Of a stretch of DNA of 33,219 nt, positions 1 through 9,632 are shown piece after piece. Below the pieces are notes generated by a model that was given only the letters and a program-made list of their open reading frames with translations, ran no database searches and had not been told where the DNA came from. The position numbers were made by a program, and so were the translations under genes. Within the stretch, counting starts at the first letter, position 1. The number at the start of each line of letters is the position of its first letter. Source of the DNA: JALOAD01 sp023228995 [NCBI: Candidatus Muiribacterium halophilum] (GTDB taxonomy: Bacteria; Muiribacteriota; Muiribacteriia; Muiribacteriales); assembly GCA_023228995.1 (NCBI GenBank), contig JALOAD010000040.1, forward strand, positions 1-33,219, in the 5' to 3' direction.

Positions 1-2638
1 CAAATATATCCATGAATTCTATAGATAATCCAAGTTCGGTTTTATAATATTCAGGATATATTTCTTCTCTTTTTTTCGTTATTAGATTTTCATTTTTTAA
101 TATTGGTATGTTTTTTATCCTTCTGTCGTCTTCATTGACAATCATTATTGGTACTTGATTATCTCCTTCAATTGCTATTACTTTTGAAATAAAAATATCT
201 CCTCGATTATTTTCGGATAACAATTCAAAATTGCATTCGGCTGTGACTATTATATCCATAAAATTCCCTTTTTTTAGATATAATGTAGCTTTATCTGAAT
301 TTTGTTCATTAACTGTTAATTCATATTCTGTATCTTGTGAGCCAACTGCTCTCCATTTCCACTCAACTATATTATAGGAGCCATTCTCTAGTGAATTACC
401 ATATTTATCTTTTAATTCAGCTATCAGGAGCTGATGATCCCCTTCTTTCATATCTTCAATTATTGGATTGATCTGAATACTGAAACATTTTTCCAGATTT
501 GCTCTAATATCTTCTATTAAAGTATCATAATTCTTTTCATAATAATCAAATTCCCTGATTACTCCATTTCTGTTAAGAGCTTTTTTTAGATATTCAGATG
601 CTTTGTCAAAATTTCCTGCTTTAATCTCTATTTCTGCAATATTATTTAAAGCAATATCATAATAACCATATGAATAATTTTCTTCAGCAACATTAAAATA
701 TTCTTTATATTTTTCTATTGCTTTCTCAACTAAAGCTGAATTCCCAGTTATCTTATATTCAAAATCATATGACTTTGCAATATAAAAAATAAATTCATCT
801 TTAAACCAATTCACCATATAATTGGGTTTTGAAAGTATTTCTTCAAGAAATTCTCTTCCTTTCCTAACTAAATCAATATTATTTGTTTTAAAACCATATC
901 TTATTTGAGCACTCGCATATTCCTTTTTTATAATTGGGGTTTCACTTTCGTTTGGAAATTCTTTTATTATTTCAGGTAATTCTAAAAATATCTGCTCATC
1001 CCATTCAAGTGCTCCCAATGTAAACGCAATCCAATAGCTTGCTTTATATTTATCCCATGAATCTTTAGATATTTCTTGCATTTTTTTAAAATCTTTATAT
1101 GCCATTTCAAATTTCCATGTGCTAAAAAAATACATACCTCTATATAAATGTGTTCTCATAATTTCATATTCTTCCGACATATTAATATTAAAATCACATA
1201 TTTCAATAAAAGTTTTTTCATAATCCTTACAATACAATTCTATATATAAATACTCACAAAGTGGATTATAAAGATACATAAAATTAGTAAAATTTAATGG
1301 ATAATTTTCTGGATCTGAATTATATAAATATACATTTTTTTTGAAAAATTCATAAATGATTTCAAATCTATCTGCAAGATAATATATATCTGAATCAGTA
1401 AAATTATATTCTATAAACTCTTCTACTATAAATTCATTTGCAATACTACTTATAAATTGATTAATATAACTTACAGTTTGCATTTCCTTTTTAAATCTTT
1501 TTATGAATTCCAAGATTTCATTCACAGTTAATTTGTAATATTTTAACTTTTCTTCTGAAATATTACTATCATGTCCAATATATAAATAATTGTATATAAT
1601 CTCTGAATGTGCCTGCATCTGGTGCTGAATAGTTGGAGTCTCATCTCTTATTTCTCTGTATATTTCCGCAACAAACTCAATATTGTCTTTATTGACAGGT
1701 ATTTTTATATTAAAAATAAATCTGATCAGATTAAATGCATTCTTTGTATAAAAATCTTTTTCAATGACAGCAGAATTTTTCAGTTCTTTTAAAGAGTCAT
1801 AATATTCTTCCAAGTTCATGGAACTCTTCCCGACCCAGTGATTACCTCCATTGTGTAAAAAATATTCATTATTTATTTTTTTAGCATTGTCAAAATATTT
1901 AATAGCTGCATTATATTTTTTCTTCCCATACTCTTTCATTCCTGTTTTGAATTCATCATCAAATAAAACAGCTTTTTTTTTCTTATATAGAAAATAGTCA
2001 TAATAATATATGACTTTCTGCAGAAAGTTTACTTTTTTCTCATAGTTTTCGTAATTTTTTGTTGTTAGATAATATTTCTGAAAACTTTGCCATTGTCTAT
2101 CAACAAATTTTATGAAATATTTATCCAAGTTTATTAGTTTAATATCTGCTTTATATTTTTCTTCATCTAATTTCAAATTATTTATATTTCTGTATAAATT
2201 TATGTTTTTATTATATTTTATAAGTAATTCAGAATTATCTATTAAAATTTCATCTATTTCAGGATATTTCCTTATAATTCTATTTAATTTTTCAAATTCT
2301 TCACTTGTTTGATCTTTAAAAGATAAATCTGCGAAAAGTTGTTTTACCTTTTCTTCAATTTCTTCCTTATATAAATCAAAATCTTCTAAAAATTTAATTA
2401 TTTCATCTTCTGATATTTTTGTTTCTACAGATTTTGTGATAAATATATTCTTTACTCTCTGAAATTCTGCATATTCTGATAATTCTTCTAATATTATACT
2501 ATTTAATTTATTTTCAATTCTCTCATTTTCTTTATAATCTTTTCTAATGTGTTTTATATTTTTCATTATTCCAGTATCTGAATAAACAATCATTGAAAAC
2601 CATAAAAATAAGAAAGACCAAATAAAAATTTTTTTCAT
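1..2638 (-). CDS. Large exported TPR-like repeat protein, C-terminus beyond the window edge
   Basis: The minus-strand frame is open from an ATG at 2638 to the left edge, about 879 codons without a stop; I checked the frame at more than ten places along its length. It begins MKKIFIWSFLFLWFSMIVYSD, a typical signal peptide (Lys-Lys, hydrophobic core). The body is helical and rich in Tyr, Lys, Glu and Asn, with TPR-like segments such as AIKYFDNAKKINNEYF and DKASEYLKKALNRNG. The last visible part (about residues 740-879) turns beta-rich, with WRAVGSQ and VTAECNFELLS, like an Ig-type or carbohydrate-recognition module. It probably acts in the periplasm or on the cell surface. No catalytic motif was recognised, so no function is proposed. 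A copy of the dispersed 20-bp motif lies about 175 bp upstream on the same strand. Confidence 0.85.
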   Translation of the reverse strand, partial: MKKIFIWSFLFLWFSMIVYSDTGIMKNIKHIRKDYKENERIENKLNSIILEELSEYAEFQRVKNIFITKSVETKISEDEIIKFLEDFDLYKEEIEEKVKQLFADLSFKDQTSEEFEKLNRIIRKYPEIDEILIDNSELLIKYNKNINLYRNINNLKLDEEKYKADIKLINLDKYFIKFVDRQWQSFQKYYLTTKNYENYEKKVNFLQKVIYYYDYFLYKKKKAVLFDDEFKTGMKEYGKKKYNAAIKYFDNAKKINNEYFLHNGGNHWVGKSSMNLEEYYDSLKELKNSAVIEKDFYTKNAFNLIRFIFNIKIPVNKDNIEFVAEIYREIRDETPTIQHQMQAHSEIIYNYLYIGHDSNISEEKLKYYKLTVNEILEFIKRFKKEMQTVSYINQFISSIANEFIVEEFIEYNFTDSDIYYLADRFEIIYEFFKKNVYLYNSDPENYPLNFTNFMYLYNPLCEYLYIELYCKDYEKTFIEICDFNINMSEEYEIMRTHLYRGMYFFSTWKFEMAYKDFKKMQEISKDSWDKYKASYWIAFTLGALEWDEQIFLELPEIIKEFPNESETPIIKKEYASAQIRYGFKTNNIDLVRKGREFLEEILSKPNYMVNWFKDEFIFYIAKSYDFEYKITGNSALVEKAIEKYKEYFNVAEENYSYGYYDIALNNIAEIEIKAGNFDKASEYLKKALNRNGVIREFDYYEKNYDTLIEDIRANLEKCFSIQINPIIEDMKEGDHQLLIAELKDKYGNSLENGSYNIVEWKWRAVGSQDTEYELTVNEQNSDKATLYLKKGNFMDIIVTAECNFELLSENNRGDIFISKVIAIEGDNQVPIMIVNEDDRRIKNIPILKNENLITKKREEIYPEYYKTELGLSIEFMDIF

Positions 2639-2811
2639 AACAACATCGCCTTTTAAATATATAAAATTAATAGATTTTTTAATGATATTATGCTTTGAAT
2701 GTTTGTAAGAATCTCTTTATTATAATAATCACACTATGTTTTGTCAATAGTTTTTATTTTCTTTTTAAAATAAATTAAAGTAATGTAAATATTATTCCGA
2801 TAGTAATAAGT

Positions 2812-2833
2812 TTAATTAAATGCTCTGAATAAA
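2812..2833 (-). repeat. Dispersed motif copy 1 (TTTATTCAGAGCATTTAATT)
   Basis: Read on the minus strand this matches the motif found at 3062, 10289, 21820, 22423 and 23677 (consensus TTTAATCAGAGGATTCAATT). It lies upstream of the exported TPR-like gene on the same strand, so it could mark that gene's promoter region. That role is inferred from position only. Confidence 0.5.
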
Positions 2834-2873
2834 TACATAATTTATAGCTTTAATAGAAATATTAAAAGACAAG

Positions 2874-2961
2874 GCATTTTGAAGCAGGCTTACATCTGTA
2901 AGCCAATGAGAATAACGAAGTATTTTAAGATTTGTATAAAGCCTGCAAGGAAGCAAAATGC
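2874..2961. repeat. Structured intergenic element A (nested inverted repeats)
   Basis: GCATTTTG at 2874-2881 pairs with CAAAATGC at 2954-2961. GCAGGCTT at 2884-2891 pairs with AAGCCTGC at 2939-2946. GGCTTACATCTGTAAGCC at 2887-2904 is an 8-bp palindrome with a two-base centre. The last two pairings share bases, so they are mutually exclusive folds. The linker carries TGAG, AACGAAG, ATTTTA and AAGGAAG, which recur in the element at 9979-10085. It could be a mobile palindromic repeat or a structured RNA; the sequence does not decide. Confidence 0.6.
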
Positions 2962-3047
2962 AACAATTAATTTATGAAAAATTTAATAAAAAATAATACA
3001 ATATAAGTTAATAGAAAAAACAAAAAAAATTTTTAAATTTTTGCTTC

Positions 3048-3053
3048 TATAAT
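3048..3053 (+). promoter_or_regulatory. Likely -10 box for the Asp-rich protein gene
   Basis: A perfect TATAAT lies 54 bp before the start at 3102. No good -35 hexamer is visible at the proper spacing. A dispersed motif copy (3062-3083) follows at once, placing it at or just after the expected transcription start. Confidence 0.4.
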
Positions 3054-3061
3054 TTGTGTTA

Positions 3062-3083
3062 TTTAATCAGAGGATTTAATTAA
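3062..3083 (+). repeat. Dispersed motif copy 2 (TTTAATCAGAGGATTTAATT)
   Basis: An almost exact copy of the consensus, 18 bp upstream of the start codon at 3102 and inside the predicted 5' leader. Compare the copy at 23677, which ends 17 bp before the sixA start. Confidence 0.6.
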
Positions 3084-3101
3084 ATGCCATGGAGGGCTTT
3101 T

Positions 3102-4271
3102 ATGAGAATAGACAATTCACAGTTATCATACAATTCAGACAGATTTTATGCAGAACACAGTGAAAGAAAAGAAAGAACAATACGAATTAAGGGTAATACC
3201 ACAACTATCGAAGAAAACGAATATTATAAAGACGGAAAATCAAAATCAGTCTTTTCAGACAATTATGACGATATTACTCTCTCAAATTCCTCCATGGCCC
3301 AAAAAATCGAAAGTAAAGAACAAAAAAAATCATTTTCAATATCATATACAGAAAAAGATAAACAAAAAATTCAACTTGTTGAAGAAATGGTTAGAATGTT
3401 AACTGGAAAAAAAGATTTCAAAATAAAATTAATGGATTTTGATAAATCCAAAGAAGATTCCCAAATAAATGAAGAATTACAAGATAGAGTAAATGAATTT
3501 TTCAATTCAAAAGCAAAATTAAAAATTACAAAAAAATCCGAAAATACAGAAATTTCCAAAAAAAATGAAACACCAAAAACAGATAATATAGAAGAAGCAG
3601 GAGAAAATGAATTTATAGATCAAACCATATATGAAGCACATTATGAACATGAAAGACTTGACATAAAAACAACAGGCAAGGTAATACTTGAAAATGGTAA
3701 AGAATTAACAATAGATTTAAATATACACATGTCAAGAGATTTCGCTATGGAAAAGTTCACACATTTACAAAGCGGAAAACAAGTAGATCCATTAGTAATA
3801 AATTATGACGGAAAAGGTGTATTTCTTGAAGATGAAAAATTCGAATTTGACCTTGATTTTGATGGTAAAACAGAAAATATATCAACAATAAAAGAAGGTT
3901 CAGGATTTTTAGCATTAGACAAAAATGAAGATGGAATAATAAACGATGGAAACGAATTATTCGGAACAAAAACAGGAAACGGCTTCAAAGAATTATCCAA
4001 ACATGACATAGACCAAAATGGATGGATTGACGAAAATGATGAAATATTTAATAAATTAAAAATCTGGGAAACAACACCGACCGGTGAAACCAGACTATTT
4101 ACACTTTCTGAAAAGGGTATTGGAGCAATATTTTTAGGGAAAACCGATACTCTTTTCAATTTTAAAAGTACAGAAACAAATGAAGAAAACGGAATAATGA
4201 AATCAAGTTCAATATTTTTAAAAGAAGATGGAAACGCTGGATATATTCATCAAATAGATTTTATAGTTTAA
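3102..4271 (+). CDS. Protein with EF-hand-like, Asp-rich calcium-binding-type C-terminal module
   Basis: I start this 389-residue protein at the ATG at 3102 because GGAGGG sits five bases before it; the in-frame ATG at 3084 has no such site. The first 190 or so residues are charged, low-complexity and poorly conserved in appearance. The C-terminal part has the known module DLDFDGKTENI, GFLALDKNEDGIINDGNELF, DIDQNGWIDENDEIFNKL and GIGAIFLG. This is an acidic repeat with DxDxDG-like loops seen in many bacterial proteins of unknown role and next to RTX/VCBS-type proteins. Calcium binding is inferred from the loops. There is no signal peptide, so location is unclear. It is transcribed alone, between two minus-strand units. 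Confidence 0.85.
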   Translation: MRIDNSQLSYNSDRFYAEHSERKERTIRIKGNTTTIEENEYYKDGKSKSVFSDNYDDITLSNSSMAQKIESKEQKKSFSISYTEKDKQKIQLVEEMVRMLTGKKDFKIKLMDFDKSKEDSQINEELQDRVNEFFNSKAKLKITKKSENTEISKKNETPKTDNIEEAGENEFIDQTIYEAHYEHERLDIKTTGKVILENGKELTIDLNIHMSRDFAMEKFTHLQSGKQVDPLVINYDGKGVFLEDEKFEFDLDFDGKTENISTIKEGSGFLALDKNEDGIINDGNELFGTKTGNGFKELSKHDIDQNGWIDENDEIFNKLKIWETTPTGETRLFTLSEKGIGAIFLGKTDTLFNFKSTETNEENGIMKSSSIFLKEDGNAGYIHQIDFIV

Positions 4272-4400
4272 ATTTGCAGATTTTTTGGGGTCAGGTCTTC
4301 TCAATACGCATTCTTTTTGTACAATATGAATGTTAATAAGGTTTGTTTTTAACTTTGACAAAAATTAATTATAATATAATATCAATCATATAACAAAAGA
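4272..4400. other. Short convergent intergenic stretch with a GGGGTCAGGTCTT motif
   Basis: The tail-to-tail gap between the Asp-rich gene and the radical SAM gene. GGGGTCAGGTCTT at 4288-4300 is GC-rich against its surroundings. From memory, similar strings occur in repeats near REP-associated Y1 transposases, but no transposase is present here and no inverted partner is visible. No classical terminator was found. Confidence 0.3.
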
Positions 4401-5198
4401 CTAAATATCTAATCCAACAACATTTGGAAGTTCTATACCAACAATATTTTTTATGCTATCTTTCCACTTTATATATGGATTAGTCTTAAAATGATTATAA
4501 AAAAGCATAATATTTTCATCATTCAAATTATCTAACAAAATTTCTGCTCTTTTTAGAGTTAATTCATCTTTAAATCCATTGATTTTCAGTCTTCTAAGAA
4601 AAAAATTCGGTTTTCCAAACCATATAGAATCATTTATATATGGCAAAAGTTCATTTGTCATTTTAATTGTATTTTCAATATTATCTAACATTGGTTCAGA
4701 AGAGACACTAGTTTTAAAACCATTATCATATGCATATTTCAAGGTTTTGAATCTTTCTTCATATTTAGGTGCATTAGGTTCCCAAAATTTTAAAATATCC
4801 GAATTATTTGAACCAATTGTAAATCTAAATAATATTTTCTCCTTGTATTCATTAACTTCATTACACAATGTTTTGATAATATCAAAATGAGGTTTTGAAA
4901 CAATTAGAATAGAATTTCCTTTTTCTAATATTTTTTTTATAAACTTTATACAATTTAAAGCATTTTCAGGAGTGATATCGTGAGTAGAAGGAAACATAAT
5001 CTTGCCATTATATCTTTTAATTTTGGAATCAATATCTAATCTTAGTTTTTCAACTTTCCAATTATCTGTTGTCTTCCTTTTAAATCTAATAGCCATTTCT
5101 TTACTATAGCAATATTTACAATCATGAAAACAACCATCAATAATATTCAAAGTAAGATCAGCCCATTCATATGTACCAAAAACTTTACATTTTTTCAT
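4401..5198 (-). CDS. Radical SAM family protein, TcmP neighbour
   Basis: A 265-residue protein with an early Cx3Cx2C motif (CFHDCKYCYS, Cys23, Cys27, Cys30), the radical SAM 4Fe-4S ligand pattern. FPSTHDITPENA, IGSNN and SVSSEPMLD follow, as in a partial TIM barrel of the spore-photoproduct-lyase-like / phage Gp37-Gp68 (DUF5131) kind. The gene starts eight bases after the TcmP stop, with AAGGG overlapping that stop as ribosome site, so the two are almost certainly co-translated. This pairing of a three-Cys-motif protein and its partner is a known conserved arrangement (TcmP family). Substrate is unknown. The motif appears intact and the reading frame is unbroken, unlike the NTPase upstream. 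Confidence 0.85.
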   Translation of the reverse strand: MKKCKVFGTYEWADLTLNIIDGCFHDCKYCYSKEMAIRFKRKTTDNWKVEKLRLDIDSKIKRYNGKIMFPSTHDITPENALNCIKFIKKILEKGNSILIVSKPHFDIIKTLCNEVNEYKEKILFRFTIGSNNSDILKFWEPNAPKYEERFKTLKYAYDNGFKTSVSSEPMLDNIENTIKMTNELLPYINDSIWFGKPNFFLRRLKINGFKDELTLKRAEILLDNLNDENIMLFYNHFKTNPYIKWKDSIKNIVGIELPNVVGLDI

Positions 5199-5206
5199 AA
5201 TAACCC

Positions 5207-6148
5207 TTAAAATAATTTTTGTTGTCCATCAGGACCCTTTTTTGATATTTTTTTCCAGAAATTCAAACCAATTTCATTTCCTGTAATAAAAAACAACTTA
5301 TAATAATGCTTTACAGCTACGCTATCATCATAATAAGGAAGTCCTATATTATCAAGATTTTTTTTTAAATAATTAATATATTTTTCTGTTAATCTTGAAT
5401 TTTTATCATTATTTATAGTCATAAATTCCTTAACATCTTCTTTGTCAAAAAAATCTGGTTCACCAATAAAATCACAATATTTTTTTCTACTTTTATAATT
5501 ATCATGTTTCAAAGTTTCTAATAAATTTCTGTTTAAATCAGTTCCATATGGAACATTTAATAAGAAATCCACTTTTTCTAATTTTTGTTTCAAATATTTT
5601 ATCAATTCAAATTTTGTTCCACAATCAGTTGGATCTATAAATACAAATTTCAACCCACCTATAACATCATTTTCGATTAATATTTTATTTATTTTTTCAA
5701 AATCATTAAAATCACAAACTACCGCCTTAGCTTTGTTCTGTAAATCAAGATTTTTAATTCTTTTATTTAAAATGGAAACAACTTCTTCATCATAATCAAT
5801 AAATATTGCTTTTTTTATAAACTTAATATTTTCATTAGATAACATTCTAATAGCTGTTCCTTCACTTTCCGTCAGATTTTTTCGATAAATTGATTTTCCT
5901 GGACCAGAACAGATTTCAATATAATTTAACTTAGACCATTTATTTTTCATAGAGTTACTGAAAATTGAAAAATACCTTTCCAAATAATAGTTTTTATCTT
6001 CTGCCCAATCTCCTACACACCTTAAAGGAAGGTTATCAATTTTAGAAATAAATTTTTGACATAATCCATTTTCAGACCGAAATATTCTTTTTTTATTTTC
6101 ACCCTTACATTCTTTACATACTTTCTCTGAAAAATCATTTAAATTCAT
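5207..6148 (-). CDS. tcmP: Three-Cys-motif partner protein TcmP
   Basis: A 313-residue protein. The N-terminus carries clustered cysteines (CKECKG at 11-16, Cys30, Cys44 before VGDWAEDKNYYLERY). YIEICSGPGKS (about 76-86) resembles the glycine-rich SAM-binding loop of Rossmann methyltransferases, and VFIDPTDCGTKFELIKYL (about 170) could be the motif IV region. These features match the TcmP family, which occurs next to radical SAM / DUF5131-type proteins, as here. GGAG lies nine bases before the start, inside the last codons of the broken NTPase reading frame. Family assignment is good; the reaction is not established. The cassette resembles mobile defence islands, an inference from neighbours. 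Confidence 0.85.
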   Translation of the reverse strand: MNLNDFSEKVCKECKGENKKRIFRSENGLCQKFISKIDNLPLRCVGDWAEDKNYYLERYFSIFSNSMKNKWSKLNYIEICSGPGKSIYRKNLTESEGTAIRMLSNENIKFIKKAIFIDYDEEVVSILNKRIKNLDLQNKAKAVVCDFNDFEKINKILIENDVIGGLKFVFIDPTDCGTKFELIKYLKQKLEKVDFLLNVPYGTDLNRNLLETLKHDNYKSRKKYCDFIGEPDFFDKEDVKEFMTINNDKNSRLTEKYINYLKKNLDNIGLPYYDDSVAVKHYYKLFFITGNEIGLNFWKKISKKGPDGQQKLF

Positions 6149-6151
6149 TTT

Positions 6152-9100
6152 TTATTCAGCTCCATTGCTTATAAAATTTTCAATAATTTGATTAATTCTA
6201 TATATATTTAAAATATCTCCATCCATTTCTAATATTTCATGTTCTTCCAAAAAATTATAAAATTTTTTCAATTAGTCTTTTTCAGTTACTAAAATATTAT
6301 TTTAAAGCTTTTCCCTTAAATTTTCTATAATTTCTTCAAGTCTATAGATTTCTAATTCTTTATTTTCTGTCTTCTCCAAAATCTCATTTTTGTCTAAAAA
6401 AGAAAAAAATTCAGGTAATTGTTCAATTAAATAATCAGATTTTTGTTTTTCATTTATGTATTCAATAATATATGATTTTAAGTTATCCTCTTTAACAATA
6501 ATTGAATTGACTTTTTTTGTCAGATTTTTCCCCTTTATTAAGAAATCTATAAGAATTATCATAAGTTTGAAATTGTTGTTGTTTTTAGAATCTATCTCAT
6601 CTTGTTTTTCATTAATCTCAGAAATATTGAAAGGTAAAAATAAATCAAAAATAAGAGATTTCTCATATATAACATTTTCTCTATTAATTATAATAGAATC
6701 TATTTTTATTTTAAGGTTTAATATTTCATTATTTAGTGAATAAATCCCTTTTATTAAACCCAATTGATTTCCTTCCATATTTAATTTTATATCTTTATAG
6801 CTTTGTATAATTTTAATCTGCTGCTCATATGTTTCTGAATTTCCTTTCATGGTAGCAATTTTATTATTTACTTTTTTATTAACAAAAGAATTTGTTTCGT
6901 CAATTAGTTTTAAATTATCATTCAACATATCTTCAAAGAAATTTATATAAGTTTTAATAATTTTTTCTTTAGAAATATTAAAATCTAATAGAGCTGTATC
7001 TTTAATTTGTTTTTTTGATTTTTCAAATCTTTTTTTAATAAAATCAATTATTTCATCATATATTTCTTTGATTCCATTTTTTTTCTCTCCGATAAGGTTA
7101 TTAATATCAATATTTATATCTTTAATTTTTTTATTGTAAATCTCAATAAATTTTTCTCTATCATTACAGCTCTCTATTATTTTTTTTATTTCGCTATTTT
7201 TATAATTTAATAAAAAAAACTCATTATAATCTCTCAAATAATTAAAAAAGAATTGTAAATCTTTACAATATCTTAAAAATTTAAATTTTTCTTCTAAACT
7301 GTAATTTATAGAATCATCAATATATTTTTTAAAAAAATCCTTAAAATAATCTGATGAAAAAGAATTACCATAATATTTGTTTGAATTTATTATATGTAAA
7401 TCCTTATAAAAGAATTCTATATTTTCATTAGTGTTTTTCATATAATTTTCAAATCTAAAAGTTTTCAAATAAAAACAATTAATGAAAAATCCTATTTTAA
7501 ATAATTCATAAACCTCAAATTTTTCCTTATTCAAGAAAACCAAAAATATGTTAGTTTGATTTAATATTTTTTTTAGATTTATTATTGAATATATGTTATT
7601 AAACCCATCTTTTAGTTCTTTTGAAAACTTTAAACATTCATTTATTATTTCTAATAAATTTAAATCTAATACTGTGTAAATATCCTTTAAAAAAAGATTT
7701 TCTGATATATAAATTTTTTTAAATTAATATTATAATCTCCTTCGTCAAATAAGTTATTAAAAAAATATAAATTAAAATCCATTAAATTTAATTTATCATT
7801 CTTCAAAAAATCGATTTTTATATAATTTTTTATATAAAATATTTCAATTAAAAAATTAAGATACTCAGGATTACTATTTAAAATCGTAAAAATTTGATTA
7901 TATTTTTTAAACTTGATTTTTATATTATTTTGAAGATCAAAAGAAGTTTTTAAATAGTCTTTAAAATAATCTTCAGTTTCTAAAAATGTCAAACTAAAAT
8001 ATTTTGCTTCAAGCATTCTATTTTCAACATTGTCTTTTTCTGTTTGTTTTTTATATACAGCGAATGTATTAAAATCATATTTTTTATTTACAAATAATTC
8101 AAAATCATCAAAAATCAAATTTTCTAAAATATTATACCATTCAATAAAATTTAGGTTACCAAATCTTATGTAATAATAATAAAAAATCAAGTTAAAAAAA
8201 TAATATTCTGGGGAAAAACCAAGTTTTTTTTCTTCTTTAATTTTGTCTTTATATTCCATAAAAATTGAATCTATTAAAATTTGATTGATAATATTTTTAT
8301 TATATAATCTTAAATTAACATACTGAGAAGAGAAACCAGACATCCATATTCTTACAATAGCATCTTTTGTTTCTCCAACTTCTAAGATTTGTTGATTATA
8401 CTCATTTTTACTTTTTAAAAAAGAAATATATTTATCAAAATAATCAGAATATATCAAATGATTAATCTGATAATCTGATATATGAATAACAACATCATAA
8501 AATTTATTTAAAAAATTAAAAATATCGTCTGAAACAATTCTGTCTTTAATTTTTTGAGAATTATTAAGACTTGACAAATCAAATGTCATTAAAATATTTA
8601 ATTTTATAGGTTTCTCTACATTATTATCTTGTTTTATAAGCCTAATAAAGCTAAAAAAAGCAATAAATTCATCTATATTTAATCTATCTAAATCTTCAAT
8701 AACTACAAGAATTCGATATCCTTTAGATTCAATATTAGTAATAAATTTGTTGAATTTTTTGATATAATCTTGTTCATCATTATGATTGACAAATTCCTGC
8801 CATAATGACATCCAAGGAGTGTTATTAATTGATAATATTTTTTTAAAAAGATTGAATATTGTTATTTCACCTGAAGATATCGCTAATCCTTTTTTATATA
8901 AATCATTAAATATTTTTTTAAAAAAAATATTCCCCATATCATAAGAACTTAGATTCTGAGTTCTTGTTGAGAAACTATACGGATTAACAAAGATAGAGAT
9001 TAATTTTTCTGAATCAGCAATTTTTGATTTAATTTTTTTAAAAGATTTTTCTATAATTGTTGTTTTACCAACTCCAAAACCACCATCAAGCTAAACCCAT

Positions 9101-9252
9101 GGATATTTTTGCATATCACCGAACGTATTACTGATTTCTTGACTTTTTTTGTCAAATAAATCAACAATCGACTCAATTCTATAGTTTTTAGGAACAATAG
9201 TATCAATAATCCCACTAGCTTCAAAAAAATTTTTATATTCTAAATCACTCAT
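6152..9252 (-). pseudogene. KAP-family P-loop NTPase with coiled-coil C-terminus, interrupted four times
   Basis: Joined across its lesions, this frame gives a protein of about 1030 codons. An ATG at 9250-9252 starts MSDLEYKNFFEASGII; its ATGA overlaps the stop of the membrane gene. Walker A GGFGVGKTT lies at codons 57-65 and the Walker B-like VVIEDLDRL near 183-191, the KAP (Kidins220/PifA) NTPase pattern. Lesions: TAG at 9091-9093 just before Walker A; a frame change at a run of seven T (about 7690-7696), where one more T would join the frames; TAA at 6302-6304; TAA at 6272-6274, after which LKKFYNFLEEHEILEMDG continues to 6152. The C-terminal part (6302-7723) is Lys/Asn/Glu-rich and helical, probably coiled coil. 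The intact pieces 7687-8937 and 6302-7723 could still be translated separately. PifA excludes phage T7, so a defence role is plausible for the ancestor. Confidence 0.8.
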
Positions 9253-9632
9253 ATAATATCCTTTTTTGTAATATCATGTTTTATTATAATTCTGTTCTCA
9301 TATTCATTATTTATAGCATCTAAAATAATTAAAAAAGATAAATATAAAAAATCTTGGATATAAACACAATAATCCTTGGAAAATCTAAATAATAAAATCA
9401 TGAATAAGGAGAAAAAAAAGAAAAAAATTAATTGTATATTAATTAAACCATTAAAAAATCTTTTAAGTTTAAAAATGAATTTTCTGCCAAAACTTAAAAA
9501 CACTATAAATAAAGATAAATTTCTAAGAAAAGATTGAATATTAAAGCCCGTAATTATTTCATAAACAAAGGAGCAAATAGAAATCGATACTAAACTACAA
9601 ACAAATAAATCTAAACATATATTTCTTTTCAT
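9249..9632 (-). CDS. Small multi-pass membrane protein, partner of the KAP NTPase
   Basis: 127 residues, with four likely membrane helices (about 8-25, 34-52, 66-88, 95-108) and a charged C-terminal tail ending in HDITKKDII. The stop codon overlaps the KAP start as ATGA, which implies translational coupling. KAP NTPases commonly act at the membrane, so this protein may anchor or be gated by the NTPase; that is inference. It is the first gene of the minus-strand cassette. I do not recognise a named family. Confidence 0.7.
   Translation of the reverse strand: MKRNICLDLFVCSLVSISICSFVYEIITGFNIQSFLRNLSLFIVFLSFGRKFIFKLKRFFNGLINIQLIFFFFFSLFMILLFRFSKDYCVYIQDFLYLSFLIILDAINNEYENRIIIKHDITKKDII

Noticed and set aside
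3084-3101. Start of the Asp-rich protein at the ATG at 3084
   Set aside because: No ribosome site before it; the ATG at 3102 has GGAGGG at ideal distance.
4355-4381. TTGACA followed by overlapping TATAAT boxes on the plus strand at the 3' end of the radical SAM gene
   Set aside because: Spacing is 10 or 15 bp, not 17, and no plus-strand gene follows; likely chance in AT-rich DNA, though an antisense transcript is not excluded.
6302-9252. Alternative genetic code (stop codons read as amino acids) to explain the interrupted NTPase
   Set aside because: TAA, TAG and TGA all occur as interruptions in this window and all also end ordinary genes, and frameshifts are present too; RecBCD and other large genes have no internal stops.
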